Positions 7,789 to 16,415 of a stretch of 64,000 bases of DNA are shown in pieces. The notes below the pieces were generated by a model. It did no database searches and had not been told where the DNA came from. It saw nothing but the letters and a program-made list of their open reading frames with translations. How positions within the stretch are numbered: the stretch's first letter is position 1; every line of letters starts with the position of its first letter. Location of the stretch: positions 29,067 through 93,066 of the forward strand of contig JAGKSX010000004.1 of assembly GCA_018993155.1 (NCBI GenBank), in the 5' to 3' direction. The translations under genes were made by a program, and so were the position numbers. The stretch is from Hydrogenophaga sp. Its GTDB lineage: Bacteria > Pseudomonadota > Gammaproteobacteria > Burkholderiales > Burkholderiaceae_C.

Positions 7789-8484
7789 TCACGGGTGGGA
7801 AAACTCCGTGGCATTGTGAGGCATGGGCGTGATGATGCGCAAGGCAGGGACCACCGGCGGCAGGCTGTTGACCCGGTGCAGCAGGCGGCGGATGCTGGGC
7901 GCGCCGGCCTTCTCGCGCAAGGTCTTGATCTGGCTGCGCACGGTGGACTCGGCCACGCCGTGCTGCGTGGCGATCTCGGTGATCTGCAGGCCCCGGCACA
8001 GGCCCATGAGCACCGACTCCTCGCTCGGGCTGAGGTTGAGCGAGCGGGCGAACATGCGCACCGCGAGGTTGTCGCAGGTGCTCTGGCGCGACAGCAGCAC
8101 CAGCACCGAGGGCGCGTCGGCCTCGAGCGGGTGGCTCAGCGGCGTGAACGCCAGCGAAAGCTCTTTCTCACCCGACACCAGCATGAGCAGCTTGCGCTGG
8201 CCACGGAACGAGGACTCCATGGCCAGCTGGATCTGCGAGGTGAACTCGGCGCTGCTGCCCAGCAGGCTGTTGCCGTACGACATGATGACCCGCCCATTGG
8301 CCAGCTCGTGCCGCGCCAGGTGGTTGGCGTGCAGGATGTGCCCTTGCGCATCGATGATCAGCATGCCGTAGTCGATCTCGTCGAACACCCGCATGAGGTG
8401 CTGCGCGCCCAGGCCCGAACGCAGGCCCATGCCGCCCGCCACATCCGCGCCGCCGTTCCAAACCGTGTCCGTTGCTTGCCACAT
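7789..8484 (-). CDS. LuxR-type regulator with PAS-like sensor domain
   Basis: 231 residues. Residues about 25-140 look like a PAS fold (FDEIDYGMLIIDAQGHILHAN is the typical PAS opening), and about 160-215 form a LuxR/GerE helix-turn-helix (LSPSEESVLMGLCRGLQITE, then VAESTVRSQIKTLREK). It should sense a small ligand or redox state and bind DNA as a dimer. The ATG at 8484 is preferred over a TTG six bases upstream because a GGGGG run lies six bases before it. The crp-type gene follows after 11 bases. The target genes are unknown. Confidence 0.8.
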   Translation of the reverse strand: MWQATDTVWNGGADVAGGMGLRSGLGAQHLMRVFDEIDYGMLIIDAQGHILHANHLARHELANGRVIMSYGNSLLGSSAEFTSQIQLAMESSFRGQRKLLMLVSGEKELSLAFTPLSHPLEADAPSVLVLLSRQSTCDNLAVRMFARSLNLSPSEESVLMGLCRGLQITEIATQHGVAESTVRSQIKTLREKAGAPSIRRLLHRVNSLPPVVPALRIITPMPHNATEFSHP

Positions 8485-8560
8485 GACCAACCCCCGTTGA
8501 TGGATGGGCCAGTCTAGGCAGGGGCGCTACCGACGGGGTGTGTGAAGCTGCCCCGGACTT

Positions 8561-8575
8561 TGTGACGTATTCACA
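8561..8575. promoter_or_regulatory. CRP-like palindrome upstream of luxR-crp
   Basis: TGTGA-CGTAT-TCACA lies 77 bases upstream of the luxR-type start, overlapping the stop codon of the neighbouring ThDP gene. The half-sites equal the CRP consensus, but the spacer is five bases where E. coli CRP uses six, so binding by the adjacent Crp-family protein is only a possibility. Confidence 0.35.
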
Positions 8576-10274
8576 GGGCCGTGCGCTGGGCGGCCTGGCG
8601 GATCGCGCCGAGCGTGCCGCGCGTGGTGATCACCTCCACGTCCAGCAGCACCTCGATCACCGTGCCCACCGGCGCGGCCAGGGCGCGCTGCAGCGCGGGC
8701 TCGAACTCGGCGGTGTGGGTGATGCGCTCGGCCGCGTAGCCATAGGCCCGGGCGAGCGCGCAGAAATCGGGGTTGGTCAGGCCGGATCCGCTCACGTGCG
8801 CCGGGTACTCGCGCTCCTGGTGCATGCGGATGGTCCCGAAACTGCCGTTGTTGAGCAGCAGCACGATGCTTTTCGCACCGTGCTGCGTCGCGGTGGCCAG
8901 CTCCTGCCCGTTCATGAGGAAGTCGCCGTCGCCCGCGATGGTGAAGGCGGTGCGCCCGCTGACAATGGCCGCGCCGATGCCGGCCGGCACGCCATAGCCC
9001 ATGGCGCCATTGGTGGGCGCCAGCTGCGTCTTGTGGCCCTTGGCCAGGCCATGGTGGCGGAAGAAGCGGTGCAGCCAGCTGGCGAAGTTGCCCGCGCCGT
9101 TGGTGAGCACGGCATCGGCCGGCAGGTGCCGCTGCAGGGTGTGGACGAGGGCCGGCATGTCGATGGTGCCGGGCAGCGTGATGCCGCCGTTGGTCACGTC
9201 GATGTTGGCAAGGTAGTCGGCATGGCAGGCCTGCGCCCAGGCGCTCCAGGGCACGGACGGCGGCGCGGTGAGCACCTCGAGGCTGCGCGCGGCGGCGTTC
9301 ATGGTGGCGTGGATCGCGAGCGTGGGCTGGTACACCCGGCCCAGTTCCTCGGCGCTGGCGTGGATGTGCACCAGCTTCTGGGCCGGCACCGGCGCTTCGA
9401 CCAGCGTGTAGCCGCCGGTGGTGGCCTCGCCCAGGCGCGGACCCAGCGCGATCAGCAGGTCGCTCTCGCGCACGCGGCGCGCCAGCGCGGGGTTGATGCC
9501 CAGCCCCACGTCGCCTGCGTACAGCGGGTGGTGGTTGTCGAAGGTGTCCTGGAAGCGGAAGGCGTTGGCCACCGGCAGCTGCCAGTTCTCGGCGAAGCGC
9601 TGCAGCGCGGCCGCGGCCTGCGGCGTCCAGCCGCCGCCGCCGGCGATCACCAGCGGCCGCTCGCTCGCCAGCAGCAGCGTGCGCAGCTCGCGCAGCGCGC
9701 CCGGGTCGCTCCAGGCCTGCACCGGCTCCACGCGCGGCAAGGGCTCGGCATCCACCGGCTGCGTGAGCATGTCCTCGGGCAACACCAGCACCACCGGGCC
9801 GGGCCGGCCGTTCATGGCGGTGGCGAAGGCGCGCGCCACGTACTCGGGAATGCGGCGCGCATCGTCGATGCGCTCCACGCGCTTGGCCATGCCCTTGGTG
9901 GACGGGCCGAAGAAGGCGGCATAGTCCACTTCCTGGAAGGCCTCGCGGTCGCGCGCGTCGCTCGCCACATCGCCCACGAACAGCACCATGGGGGTGGAAT
10001 CCTGGAACGCGGTGTGCAGGCCGATGGACGCGTTGGTGGCACCGGGCCCACGCGTCACGAAACACACGCCGGGCCGGCCGCTCAGCTTGCCGTGGGCCTC
10101 GGCCATGAAGGCCGCGCCCCCCTCCTGCCGGTTGGTCACGAAGCGGATGCGATCGGCATGGGCGTGAAAGCCGTCGAGCACCGCCAGGTAACTTTCGCCC
10201 GGCACGCCGAAGGCATGGGTCACACCCTGGACAATGAGGCATTCCACAAGCAGATGGCCAGCGATCCGGGTCAT
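8571..10274 (-). CDS. Thiamine-diphosphate-dependent enzyme, acetolactate synthase-like
   Basis: 567 residues with the three-domain layout of acetolactate synthase, benzoylformate decarboxylase and sulfopyruvate decarboxylase-type enzymes: ThDP pyrimidine-binding domain with the essential Glu in RQEGGAAFMAEA (about residue 50), central Rossmann-like domain, and pyrophosphate domain with GDGDFLMNG ... LLLNNGSFG (the GDG-NN metal-ThDP motif, about 430-465). Not biosynthetic IlvB: there is no regulatory subunit gene beside it. It lies divergent from a TetR gene with a 19-bp operator-like site 9 bases before its start, so it is probably part of the catabolic island controlled by that repressor. 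A role in decarboxylating or condensing a 2-oxo acid is inferred. Confidence 0.82.
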   Translation of the reverse strand: MTRIAGHLLVECLIVQGVTHAFGVPGESYLAVLDGFHAHADRIRFVTNRQEGGAAFMAEAHGKLSGRPGVCFVTRGPGATNASIGLHTAFQDSTPMVLFVGDVASDARDREAFQEVDYAAFFGPSTKGMAKRVERIDDARRIPEYVARAFATAMNGRPGPVVLVLPEDMLTQPVDAEPLPRVEPVQAWSDPGALRELRTLLLASERPLVIAGGGGWTPQAAAALQRFAENWQLPVANAFRFQDTFDNHHPLYAGDVGLGINPALARRVRESDLLIALGPRLGEATTGGYTLVEAPVPAQKLVHIHASAEELGRVYQPTLAIHATMNAAARSLEVLTAPPSVPWSAWAQACHADYLANIDVTNGGITLPGTIDMPALVHTLQRHLPADAVLTNGAGNFASWLHRFFRHHGLAKGHKTQLAPTNGAMGYGVPAGIGAAIVSGRTAFTIAGDGDFLMNGQELATATQHGAKSIVLLLNNGSFGTIRMHQEREYPAHVSGSGLTNPDFCALARAYGYAAERITHTAEFEPALQRALAAPVGTVIEVLLDVEVITTRGTLGAIRQAAQRTAL

Positions 10275-10282
10275 TTGACTTT

Positions 10283-10301
10283 ATTAACCAATTAGAGAAT
10301 T
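10283..10301 (+). promoter_or_regulatory. TetR operator-like site 1 (ThDP gene / tetR)
   Basis: ATTAACC-AATT-AGAGAATT in the 35-base divergent gap. It matches the motif shared with three other sites in this island (ATTAACC-N4-GGTGAATT) at all but two fixed positions. A TTGACT hexamer lies at 10275-10280 and would place a tetR transcript start close to its ATG. Confidence 0.55.
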
Positions 10302-10309
10302 ATGTTGGC

Positions 10310-10960
10310 ATGAGCAGCACACCCACACCGGTCGCGGAAGAGCGCTTGAGAGACGCCGACCGATCGCAGAATACCATTCTGAACGCGGCGCGAGACGAGT
10401 TCTCCGAGCATGGGCTGGGCGGTGCTCGCATGGACCGCATCGCCGAGCGCGCCGGCCTCAACAAGCGCCTCATCTACTACTACTTCGAGGACAAGGAGCG
10501 CCTGTTCCAGGCGGTGCTGGAACAGGCCTACCGCGACATCCGCGAAGAGGAACAGCAGCTCAACCTGCTGCACCTCAAGCCCGAGATCGCGCTGCGCCGG
10601 CTGGTCGAGTTCACCTGGAACTACTACCTCGAACATCCCGAGTTCCTGACCCTGCTCAACAGCGCCAACCTGCACCGCGCGCGGCACCTCGCGCAGTCCG
10701 AGCGGGCGCGCCAGCTCAACTCGCCGCTGATCGCCACGCTGGCCGAGGTGGTCGAACGCGGCCACGCCGACGGCACCTTCCGCGGCGGTATCGACCCCCT
10801 GCAGCTCTACGTGTCGATCGCCGGCCTGTCCTACTTCTACCTCTCGAACAACCACACGCTGTCGGCCATTTTCGGGCGCGACCTCATGACGCCCAAGGCG
10901 CACAACGAACGGCTCTCCCACATGTGCGATGTGATCCTAGGGTATGTCCTGAGGAACTGA
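10310..10960 (+). CDS. TetR/AcrR family transcriptional repressor
   Basis: 216 residues. The N-terminal helix-turn-helix (about 18-65) is classical: ILNAARDEFSEHGLGGARMD then IAERAGLNKRLIYYYFEDKE with the YYYF recognition motif. The remaining helical domain would bind the inducer. It sits between the ThDP gene and the tripartite transporter genes, and a common inverted-repeat motif is found next to its own start, the first Bug gene and the second Bug gene, so it is the best candidate regulator of the whole island. The ATG lies only about 7 bases after a possible -10 region, so the message may be nearly leaderless. The inducer is unknown. Confidence 0.9.
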   Translation: MSSTPTPVAEERLRDADRSQNTILNAARDEFSEHGLGGARMDRIAERAGLNKRLIYYYFEDKERLFQAVLEQAYRDIREEEQQLNLLHLKPEIALRRLVEFTWNYYLEHPEFLTLLNSANLHRARHLAQSERARQLNSPLIATLAEVVERGHADGTFRGGIDPLQLYVSIAGLSYFYLSNNHTLSAIFGRDLMTPKAHNERLSHMCDVILGYVLRN

Positions 10961-10973
10961 CACGGCTGGCGGC

Positions 10974-11002
10974 TTGACGTCGCAGGGGGTGGTTTCTAGT
11001 AT
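10974..11002 (+). promoter_or_regulatory. Promoter of the tripartite transporter operon
   Basis: TTGACG (10974-10979), 17-base spacer, TAGTAT (10997-11002). The start would be near 11008-11010. Confidence 0.7.
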
Positions 11003-11019
11003 TAACCGCTCGGTGAATT
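11001..11019 (+). promoter_or_regulatory. TetR operator-like site 2
   Basis: ATTAACC-GCTC-GGTGAATT, the best copy of the island motif, overlaps the end of the -10 box and the predicted transcript start, the usual place for a repressor. Confidence 0.65.
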
Positions 11020-11038
11020 AAACCCCTGGAGACAACGC

Positions 11039-12046
11039 ATGAAGACCGCCCTGCCCCTTCGCCACCTGTTGATCACCTCCCTGCTGGCCGTTGTCTCGGC
11101 CAGCGCCATGGCCCAGTGGAAGCCCGACCGGCCGATCACCCTGATCGTGCCCTGGGCGCCGGGGGGCTCAACCGACCAGGTCACGCGCGTCACCGCAGCG
11201 GAACTGGAAAAACACCTGGGCCAGAAGATCGTGGTGATGAACCAGCCCGGCGCCTCGGGCTCGGTGGGCACCAAGAACGCCATGGCCGCCGCACCCGACG
11301 GCTACACCTGGACCGCCGGCGGCGCCAAGGACCTGGGCACCTACAAGGTGCTGGGCATGCTCGACACCTCCGCCACCGACTGGAACCTCTACCTGAACGT
11401 GGCGCACATCGCGGTGGTCGGCGTCAACGCCGACGCGCCCTACAAGACCATGACCGAGCTGCTGGCGGCCATGAAGGCCAAGCCGGGCGCGGTCTCGGTC
11501 GCCACCGCGGGCGTGAATTCCAGCGGCCATTCGGCCATCGAAGCCATCGCGCGCGCCGCCGGCGTGACCTACAAGCACGTCACCTACGACGGTGGCGCAC
11601 CGGCCGCTGTGGCCGCCGCCTCGGGCGAGACGGAAGTGACCACGCAGCTCGCGGCCGAGCAGACCGACATGATCCGAGCCAAGAAGATCCGCCCGCTGGC
11701 GGTGGTGGGCGACAAGTCGATCGAGATCGAGGGCTTCGGCACCATCCCGCCGCTGTCTCAGTTCATCCCCGGCTTCAAGGACCCGATCAACTACTTCGGC
11801 ATCTTCGTGCCCAAGGCCGCGCCGCCGGTGGTGGCACAGACGCTGGACAGGATCTGGGCCACCGAAATGGTCAAGAGCGAGGCCCTGAGGAAGTACGCGC
11901 AGTCGCGCGGCGCCATGTTCGCGCCGATGGCGGGCGAAGAGGCGCAGAAAGCCGTGTTCCCGGCCATCCAGTCCTACGCCTGGACGCAGCAGGCGGCCGG
12001 CAAGGCCAAGGTGTCGCCCGACACCGTCGGCATTCCCAAGCCCTGA
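11039..12046 (+). CDS. Tripartite tricarboxylate transporter substrate-binding protein (Bug family), TctC-like
   Basis: 335 residues. A Sec signal peptide (about 1-25, cleavage after SASAMA) precedes the mature Bug fold: RPITLIVPWAPGGSTDQVTR is the signature strand-loop and IVVMNQPGASGSVGT the second. Bug proteins are periplasmic Venus-flytrap receptors for carboxylates such as citrate, aspartate, nicotinate or aromatic acids, and hand them to a TctA-TctB permease. Here the tctB- and tctA-like genes follow directly, so this is the receptor of a complete transporter. The promoter and an operator-like site lie just upstream. The ligand cannot be predicted. Confidence 0.9.
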   Translation: MKTALPLRHLLITSLLAVVSASAMAQWKPDRPITLIVPWAPGGSTDQVTRVTAAELEKHLGQKIVVMNQPGASGSVGTKNAMAAAPDGYTWTAGGAKDLGTYKVLGMLDTSATDWNLYLNVAHIAVVGVNADAPYKTMTELLAAMKAKPGAVSVATAGVNSSGHSAIEAIARAAGVTYKHVTYDGGAPAAVAAASGETEVTTQLAAEQTDMIRAKKIRPLAVVGDKSIEIEGFGTIPPLSQFIPGFKDPINYFGIFVPKAAPPVVAQTLDRIWATEMVKSEALRKYAQSRGAMFAPMAGEEAQKAVFPAIQSYAWTQQAAGKAKVSPDTVGIPKP

Positions 12047-12067
12047 TCCACCCACACGGAACACAGC

Positions 12068-12553
12068 ATGAGCGAGGGTGGAAAAACCGCCCGCTCCGAC
12101 CTCTGGGGCGGTGCGGGCTGGGTGGTGTTCGGCCTGGCGATCGTGGTCGGCTCGGTGCGCATGGACCGCTTCGAGTCCATGGGCGCGCAGCTCTACACCA
12201 TGCCGGGCTTCGTGCCCGGCATGATCGGCTGCCTCGTCGCATTGCTCGGCCTTGTGCTGATGGCGCGCGGCTGGGCGCGCCGGGCCCAGGAGTCCGCAGC
12301 GCCCTCAGAGCCGCTGCTGAATCGGCGCATCCTCGTCACGCTGGCGCTCACGCTCGTGTACGCCGGCCTGCTGATCGGGCGCGCGCCGTTCTGGCTGGTC
12401 ACGGCCCTGTTCGTTGCGACCTTCGTGGCCTTGTTCGCCCCCGCGAACCTGGCGCCCGCGCGCCGCGCCACCGTGGCGGTGCTGGCCGGTGTGCTCACCT
12501 CGGCCGTCGTCACCCTGGTGTTCGAGCAGGTCTTCCTCGTCCGTCTTCCTTAG
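12068..12553 (+). CDS. Tripartite tricarboxylate transporter small membrane subunit, TctB family
   Basis: 161 residues with four hydrophobic helices (about 14-38, 45-68, 82-118 as a pair or broken span, and 135-158), the TctB pattern. It forms the inner-membrane permease with TctA. It lies 21 bases after the receptor gene and 7 bases before the TctA gene. Sequence identity within TctB is low, so the call leans on topology and context. Confidence 0.82.
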   Translation: MSEGGKTARSDLWGGAGWVVFGLAIVVGSVRMDRFESMGAQLYTMPGFVPGMIGCLVALLGLVLMARGWARRAQESAAPSEPLLNRRILVTLALTLVYAGLLIGRAPFWLVTALFVATFVALFAPANLAPARRATVAVLAGVLTSAVVTLVFEQVFLVRLP

Positions 12554-12560
12554 GAGCACC

Positions 12561-14060
12561 ATGTTTGACGGACTGATCATGTTCGGGCAGTCGATCGCCC
12601 GTTTCAGCGGCCCCGAAACGATTGCCTACGCCCTGCTGGCCTCGCTGGTCGGGGTGGTCATGGGCGCCCTGCCAGGCCTCACGGCCACCATGGCTCTGGC
12701 GCTGATGACCACGCTCACACTCAAGCTGCCACCCAGCCAGGCGCTGCCGATCCTGATCTGCACCTACGTGGGCTCGATCTACGGCGGCTCGCGTTCAGCG
12801 ATCCTGCTCAACATCCCGGGCACGCCGGCCTCGGCCGCGTCCTGCCTGGACGGCTACGCGCTCGCGCGCCAGGGACTGGCCGGCCGCGCCATGGGCATCG
12901 CCACCACCGGCTCGGTGATGGGCACGCTGATCGGCATGTTCTTCCTGGCCACGCTCACGCCTGTGCTGGGTGGCCTGGCGCTGAAGTTCGGCGCCTACGA
13001 GTTCTTCTGGCTGGCGCTCTTCGGCGTCATCATCGCCGGCACGCTCACCGGCGACGACCCGCTCAAGGGCTGGATCGCCGGCATCGCCGGCCTGTTCATC
13101 GCCACCATCGGCCAGGAGCCGCAATACGGCTACGAGCGCTTCGCGTTCGGCGTGAGGGATCTGGCCGGCGGCATTCAGCTGGTGCCCGCGCTGGTCGGCG
13201 CCTTCGGCTTTGCCGAGCTGCTCACTGCCATGCGCGAACGGCAGGCGCCGGTGAAGATCAGCGCCTTCGACACCGTCATCCCCAAGGTGCGCGACGTGCT
13301 GCAGTACTGGCGCACCATCCTGCGCTCGGGCCTGATCGGCACGGGCGTGGGCATCGTGCCCGGTGTGGGCGAGGACGTGGCGGCCTGGTCGTCCTACGCG
13401 GCGGCCAAGCGCGCGAGCAAGGAAAAGGAGAAGTTCGGCAAGGGCTCGGTTGAAGGCCTGATGGCCGCCGAGACCGGCGACAACGCCTGCGTGCCCGGCG
13501 CGGTGATCCCCGTGCTCACCCTGGCCATTCCCGGCTCGGCGCCGGCCGCCGTGCTGATGGCCGCGATGATCATCCACGGCGTCAAGCCCGGGCCGCTGAT
13601 CATGGTGGAGAACCCCGAGTTCGTGTACGACGTGGTGACCATGATGCTGTTCGCCACCATCGGCATCCTGATCTTCGGCCTGGTGCTCACCAAGGCCCTG
13701 GTGCAGGTGCTGCGCGTGCCACAGCACCTGATCACCCCCATCGTCTTCGTGCTGTGCGCGGTGGGCAGCTTCGCCATCGCCGGCCGCCTGTTCGATGTGT
13801 ATGTGATGCTGGTCTTCGGCCTGATCGGGTTCGGCCTGCGCCACTACGGCTACCCGATGGCGCCGCTGGTGCTGGGCATCGTGCTCGGCGACCTGCTGGA
13901 GAAGAACCTGCGCCGCGCGCTGGTCCTCTCCGACGGCGACCTCTCGCCCTTCTTCACCCGCCCCATCGCCGGCACCGTCGCCGCCCTGATCTTCGCCACC
14001 ATCGCCTGGAAGCTCTGGGCGCTGTACGGCCGCCGAAGCCGCACCAGGGCGCCGGCATGA
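12561..14060 (+). CDS. Tripartite tricarboxylate transporter large permease, TctA family
   Basis: 499 residues, about 12 membrane spans. The conserved family segment GALPGLTATMALAL appears near residue 35, and a second glycine-rich segment IVPGVGEDVAAW near 265 repeats the pattern, as in TctA. It is the secondary transporter that uses an ion gradient to import the carboxylate bound by the Bug protein. AGGAG five bases before the ATG at 12561 fixes the start. Its stop overlaps the start of the next gene (ATGA). Confidence 0.92.
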   Translation: MFDGLIMFGQSIARFSGPETIAYALLASLVGVVMGALPGLTATMALALMTTLTLKLPPSQALPILICTYVGSIYGGSRSAILLNIPGTPASAASCLDGYALARQGLAGRAMGIATTGSVMGTLIGMFFLATLTPVLGGLALKFGAYEFFWLALFGVIIAGTLTGDDPLKGWIAGIAGLFIATIGQEPQYGYERFAFGVRDLAGGIQLVPALVGAFGFAELLTAMRERQAPVKISAFDTVIPKVRDVLQYWRTILRSGLIGTGVGIVPGVGEDVAAWSSYAAAKRASKEKEKFGKGSVEGLMAAETGDNACVPGAVIPVLTLAIPGSAPAAVLMAAMIIHGVKPGPLIMVENPEFVYDVVTMMLFATIGILIFGLVLTKALVQVLRVPQHLITPIVFVLCAVGSFAIAGRLFDVYVMLVFGLIGFGLRHYGYPMAPLVLGIVLGDLLEKNLRRALVLSDGDLSPFFTRPIAGTVAALIFATIAWKLWALYGRRSRTRAPA

Positions 14061-14887
14061 AACTGGCCTTGTGCAACGAGGTGCTGCAGCCCCTGCCGCT
14101 GGCGGCGCAGTGCGAGGCCGCCGAGCGCATGGGCTACGACGCCCTGGAGATCGCCCCCTTCACGCTGACCGACGAACCCGAGGCGCTCGACAGCGCCGCC
14201 GCCCACCGCGTGCGCGCCACCGCGCACAGCCACGGCCTGGCCGTCTCCAGCCTGCACTGGCTGCTGGTCAAGCCCGCCGGCCTTTCGCTGGTGAGCGATG
14301 ACAAAGCCTTGCACCGCCGCACGCTGGACCTGCTGCGCCGCCTGATCGACTTCACCGCCGCCTGCGGCGCGCGCGTGCTGGTGCACGGCTCACCCAGGCA
14401 GCGCTCGCCCGGCCCCGGCCAGAGCGTGGCGGACGCTGCCGCCCGCTTCGAAGCCGCCATGGCCGAACTCGCGCCACACGCCGCGGACGCGGGCGTGGTC
14501 TATTGCATCGAACCACTGGGCCGCTTCGAAACCCCGGTGGTCAACACCGTGGCCGAGGCCGCCGCGATGGTCGATCGCATCGGCTCGCCCGCCATCCGCA
14601 CCATGCTCGACGTGAGCGCCGCCTCGCACAACGAAACCGAGCCCGTGCACGAGGTGCTGCGCCGCTTTCTCGCCAGCGGCCACATCGCGCACATGCAGGT
14701 GAACGACAGGAACCGCCGCGGCCCCGGCCAGGGCGAGACCGACCAGCGCCCCGTGCTGCAGGCGCTCAAAGACGGGCGCTACGCCGGCTGGGTGGCGGTG
14801 GAACCCTTTGAATACGTGCCCGATGGCCTGGGTTGCGCCCAGGCCTCGGCGCAGCATGTGCGTGAGATCTGGAGGACCCTGTCATGA
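14057..14887 (+). CDS. Sugar phosphate isomerase/epimerase family protein (xylose isomerase-like TIM barrel)
   Basis: 276 residues, an AP-endonuclease-2-type TIM barrel. The likely metal ligands are E152 (CIEPLG), D185 (MLDVSA), H212 (HIAHMQVND) and E249 (VAVEPFE), the arrangement of 2-keto-sugar epimerases, hydroxypyruvate isomerase and inosose isomerases. Translationally coupled on both sides: its ATG overlaps the permease stop and its stop overlaps the next start. It therefore works on the compound imported by this transporter or a product of it. The exact reaction (isomerisation, epimerisation or dehydration) is not deducible. Confidence 0.8.
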   Translation: MKLALCNEVLQPLPLAAQCEAAERMGYDALEIAPFTLTDEPEALDSAAAHRVRATAHSHGLAVSSLHWLLVKPAGLSLVSDDKALHRRTLDLLRRLIDFTAACGARVLVHGSPRQRSPGPGQSVADAAARFEAAMAELAPHAADAGVVYCIEPLGRFETPVVNTVAEAAAMVDRIGSPAIRTMLDVSAASHNETEPVHEVLRRFLASGHIAHMQVNDRNRRGPGQGETDQRPVLQALKDGRYAGWVAVEPFEYVPDGLGCAQASAQHVREIWRTLS

Positions 14888-16239
14888 GCGCTGTGACCCT
14901 GCGCGTGCACGAGGTGCAGCTGTACGAGCGCCACGTCACGCTGCGCCTGCCCTTCCGTTTCGGTGCCGCCACCGTCACGCAATGCCCTCAGGCCTTCGTG
15001 CGCGTGCTCGCCGAGGTGAATGGCCGGCGCGTGGAAGGCGCGAGCGCCGAACTGATGGTGCCCAAGTGGTTCGACAAATCGCCCACGCTCACCCACGAAC
15101 AGAATTTCGAACAGCTGCGCGAATCGCTGCGCAACGCGCGCGAGGCCGTGCAGGCGACCCGCGAGGCGCTCAGCCCCCATGCGCTGTCGCACGAGGCGGG
15201 TGAGGCGGCCATCGCCACCTCGGTGGTGCGGCAGCTGCCGCGGCTGGCCGCGCAGTTCGGCCCCGCCCTGCTGGACAAGGCCGTGGCCGACGCGGCGTTG
15301 CGCGCGGCCGGCCGCTCGTGGGTCGACGGCGTGCACGCCGGCGTGCTCGGCGACCCCTGGGGCCCGCGGCTCGATCTGGTGCGCCCCACGCACGTGGTGC
15401 TGCGCCACACCGTGGGCCTGGCCGACCGCCTGGTCGAGAGCGACCAGGGCGCCGATCCGCAGGACGGGCTTCCCGCCACGCTGGAGGCCGCGATCCAGCG
15501 CCACGGCCTGCACCACTTCAAACTCAAGCTCGGCGGGCAGATCGGCGCCGACGTGGAGCGCCTCACCCGCATCGCCGAGGTGCTGCAGCGCCTGGGTGGG
15601 GACTACCGCGTCACGCTCGACGGCAACGAAACCTTCACCGATGCCACCAGCCTGGGCAAGTTCTGGCAGGCGCTGCGCACCACCCCCGCGCTGGCCGATC
15701 TGCTGCGCCGCACCCTGCTGCTGGAGCAGCCCCTGGCGCGCGCGGTGGCGCTGCGCGAATCGATCGCCTCGCTGGGCATCGGCGTGCCCGTGATCCTGGA
15801 TGAGTCCGACGACCACGCGGCCGCGCTCGACGAGGGCCTGGCGCTGGGTTACCACGGCATCTCCAGCAAGGCCTGCAAGGGCATCTACCGCTCGCTGCGC
15901 AACGCCCACCGCATCGCGCAGGACCCCCGCCTGCTGCTCTCGGGCGAAGACCTCACCTGCCAGGCCGGCCTGGCGGTGCAACAGGACACCCTGCTCGCGG
16001 CCAGCCTGGGCGTGCGCCACATCGAACGCAACGGCCATCACTATGTGGACGGCTTCGGCCCCGCGCCCGCCGATGAAGCGTTGGCCTTCGCGCGCGCGCA
16101 CCCCGGCTTCTACGAGACCACGGCGGGCCGCCCGCACCTGGCGGTGCACCAGGGCCGGCTCGACCTGAACGCCCTGCACGCGCCGGGCTTCGCGACCGCG
16201 GCCGTGCCGCAATGGCGCAGCTTGCAGGCCATTGCCTGA
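14884..16239 (+). CDS. Enolase-superfamily enzyme (mandelate racemase / muconate lactonizing type)
   Basis: 451 residues, longer than the usual 350-400. N-terminal capping domain about 1-170, then the TIM barrel. Visible active-site residues: K213-x-K215 (FKLKLGG), metal ligands D246 (TLDGNE), E281 (LLEQPL) and D306/E307 (ILDESDD), and K329 (SSKACKG) at the sixth strand. A lysine on each face of the site resembles the muconate lactonizing/epimerase subgroup rather than mandelate racemase, which uses Lys and His. It could be a cycloisomerase, epimerase or acid-sugar dehydratase. Start overlaps the stop of the TIM-barrel gene (ATGA). Last gene of the first transporter operon. Confidence 0.78.
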   Translation: MSAVTLRVHEVQLYERHVTLRLPFRFGAATVTQCPQAFVRVLAEVNGRRVEGASAELMVPKWFDKSPTLTHEQNFEQLRESLRNAREAVQATREALSPHALSHEAGEAAIATSVVRQLPRLAAQFGPALLDKAVADAALRAAGRSWVDGVHAGVLGDPWGPRLDLVRPTHVVLRHTVGLADRLVESDQGADPQDGLPATLEAAIQRHGLHHFKLKLGGQIGADVERLTRIAEVLQRLGGDYRVTLDGNETFTDATSLGKFWQALRTTPALADLLRRTLLLEQPLARAVALRESIASLGIGVPVILDESDDHAAALDEGLALGYHGISSKACKGIYRSLRNAHRIAQDPRLLLSGEDLTCQAGLAVQQDTLLAASLGVRHIERNGHHYVDGFGPAPADEALAFARAHPGFYETTAGRPHLAVHQGRLDLNALHAPGFATAAVPQWRSLQAIA

Positions 16240-16240
16240 A

Positions 16241-16259
16241 ATTTCACCAAATGGTTAAT
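16241..16259 (-). promoter_or_regulatory. TetR operator-like site 3
   Basis: On the minus strand ATTAACC-ATTT-GGTGAAAT, one mismatch to the island motif, directly after the stop of the enolase-superfamily gene. Its start is 175 bases from site 4, so the two could act together by looping, or this site could mark a second start for the downstream genes. Confidence 0.5.
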
Positions 16260-16378
16260 TGAAAGCGGTCTGCGGCTCACCACTCGCGGCCGTGGCGGCG
16301 GTGGCCGAGCCGCGTCCTGGCGCGCTCAAGCCCGCAAAACCAAGGGAAAACCCTGAATTCAAGGCCCGCAATCTCCGC

Positions 16379-16408
16379 TTGCGCATCTTTCGCGACCGCT
16401 TCTATAAT
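16379..16408 (+). promoter_or_regulatory. Promoter of the second Bug operon
   Basis: TTGCGC (16379-16384), 18-base spacer, consensus TATAAT (16403-16408); start near 16415. Confidence 0.7.
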
Positions 16409-16415
16409 TTCCACT

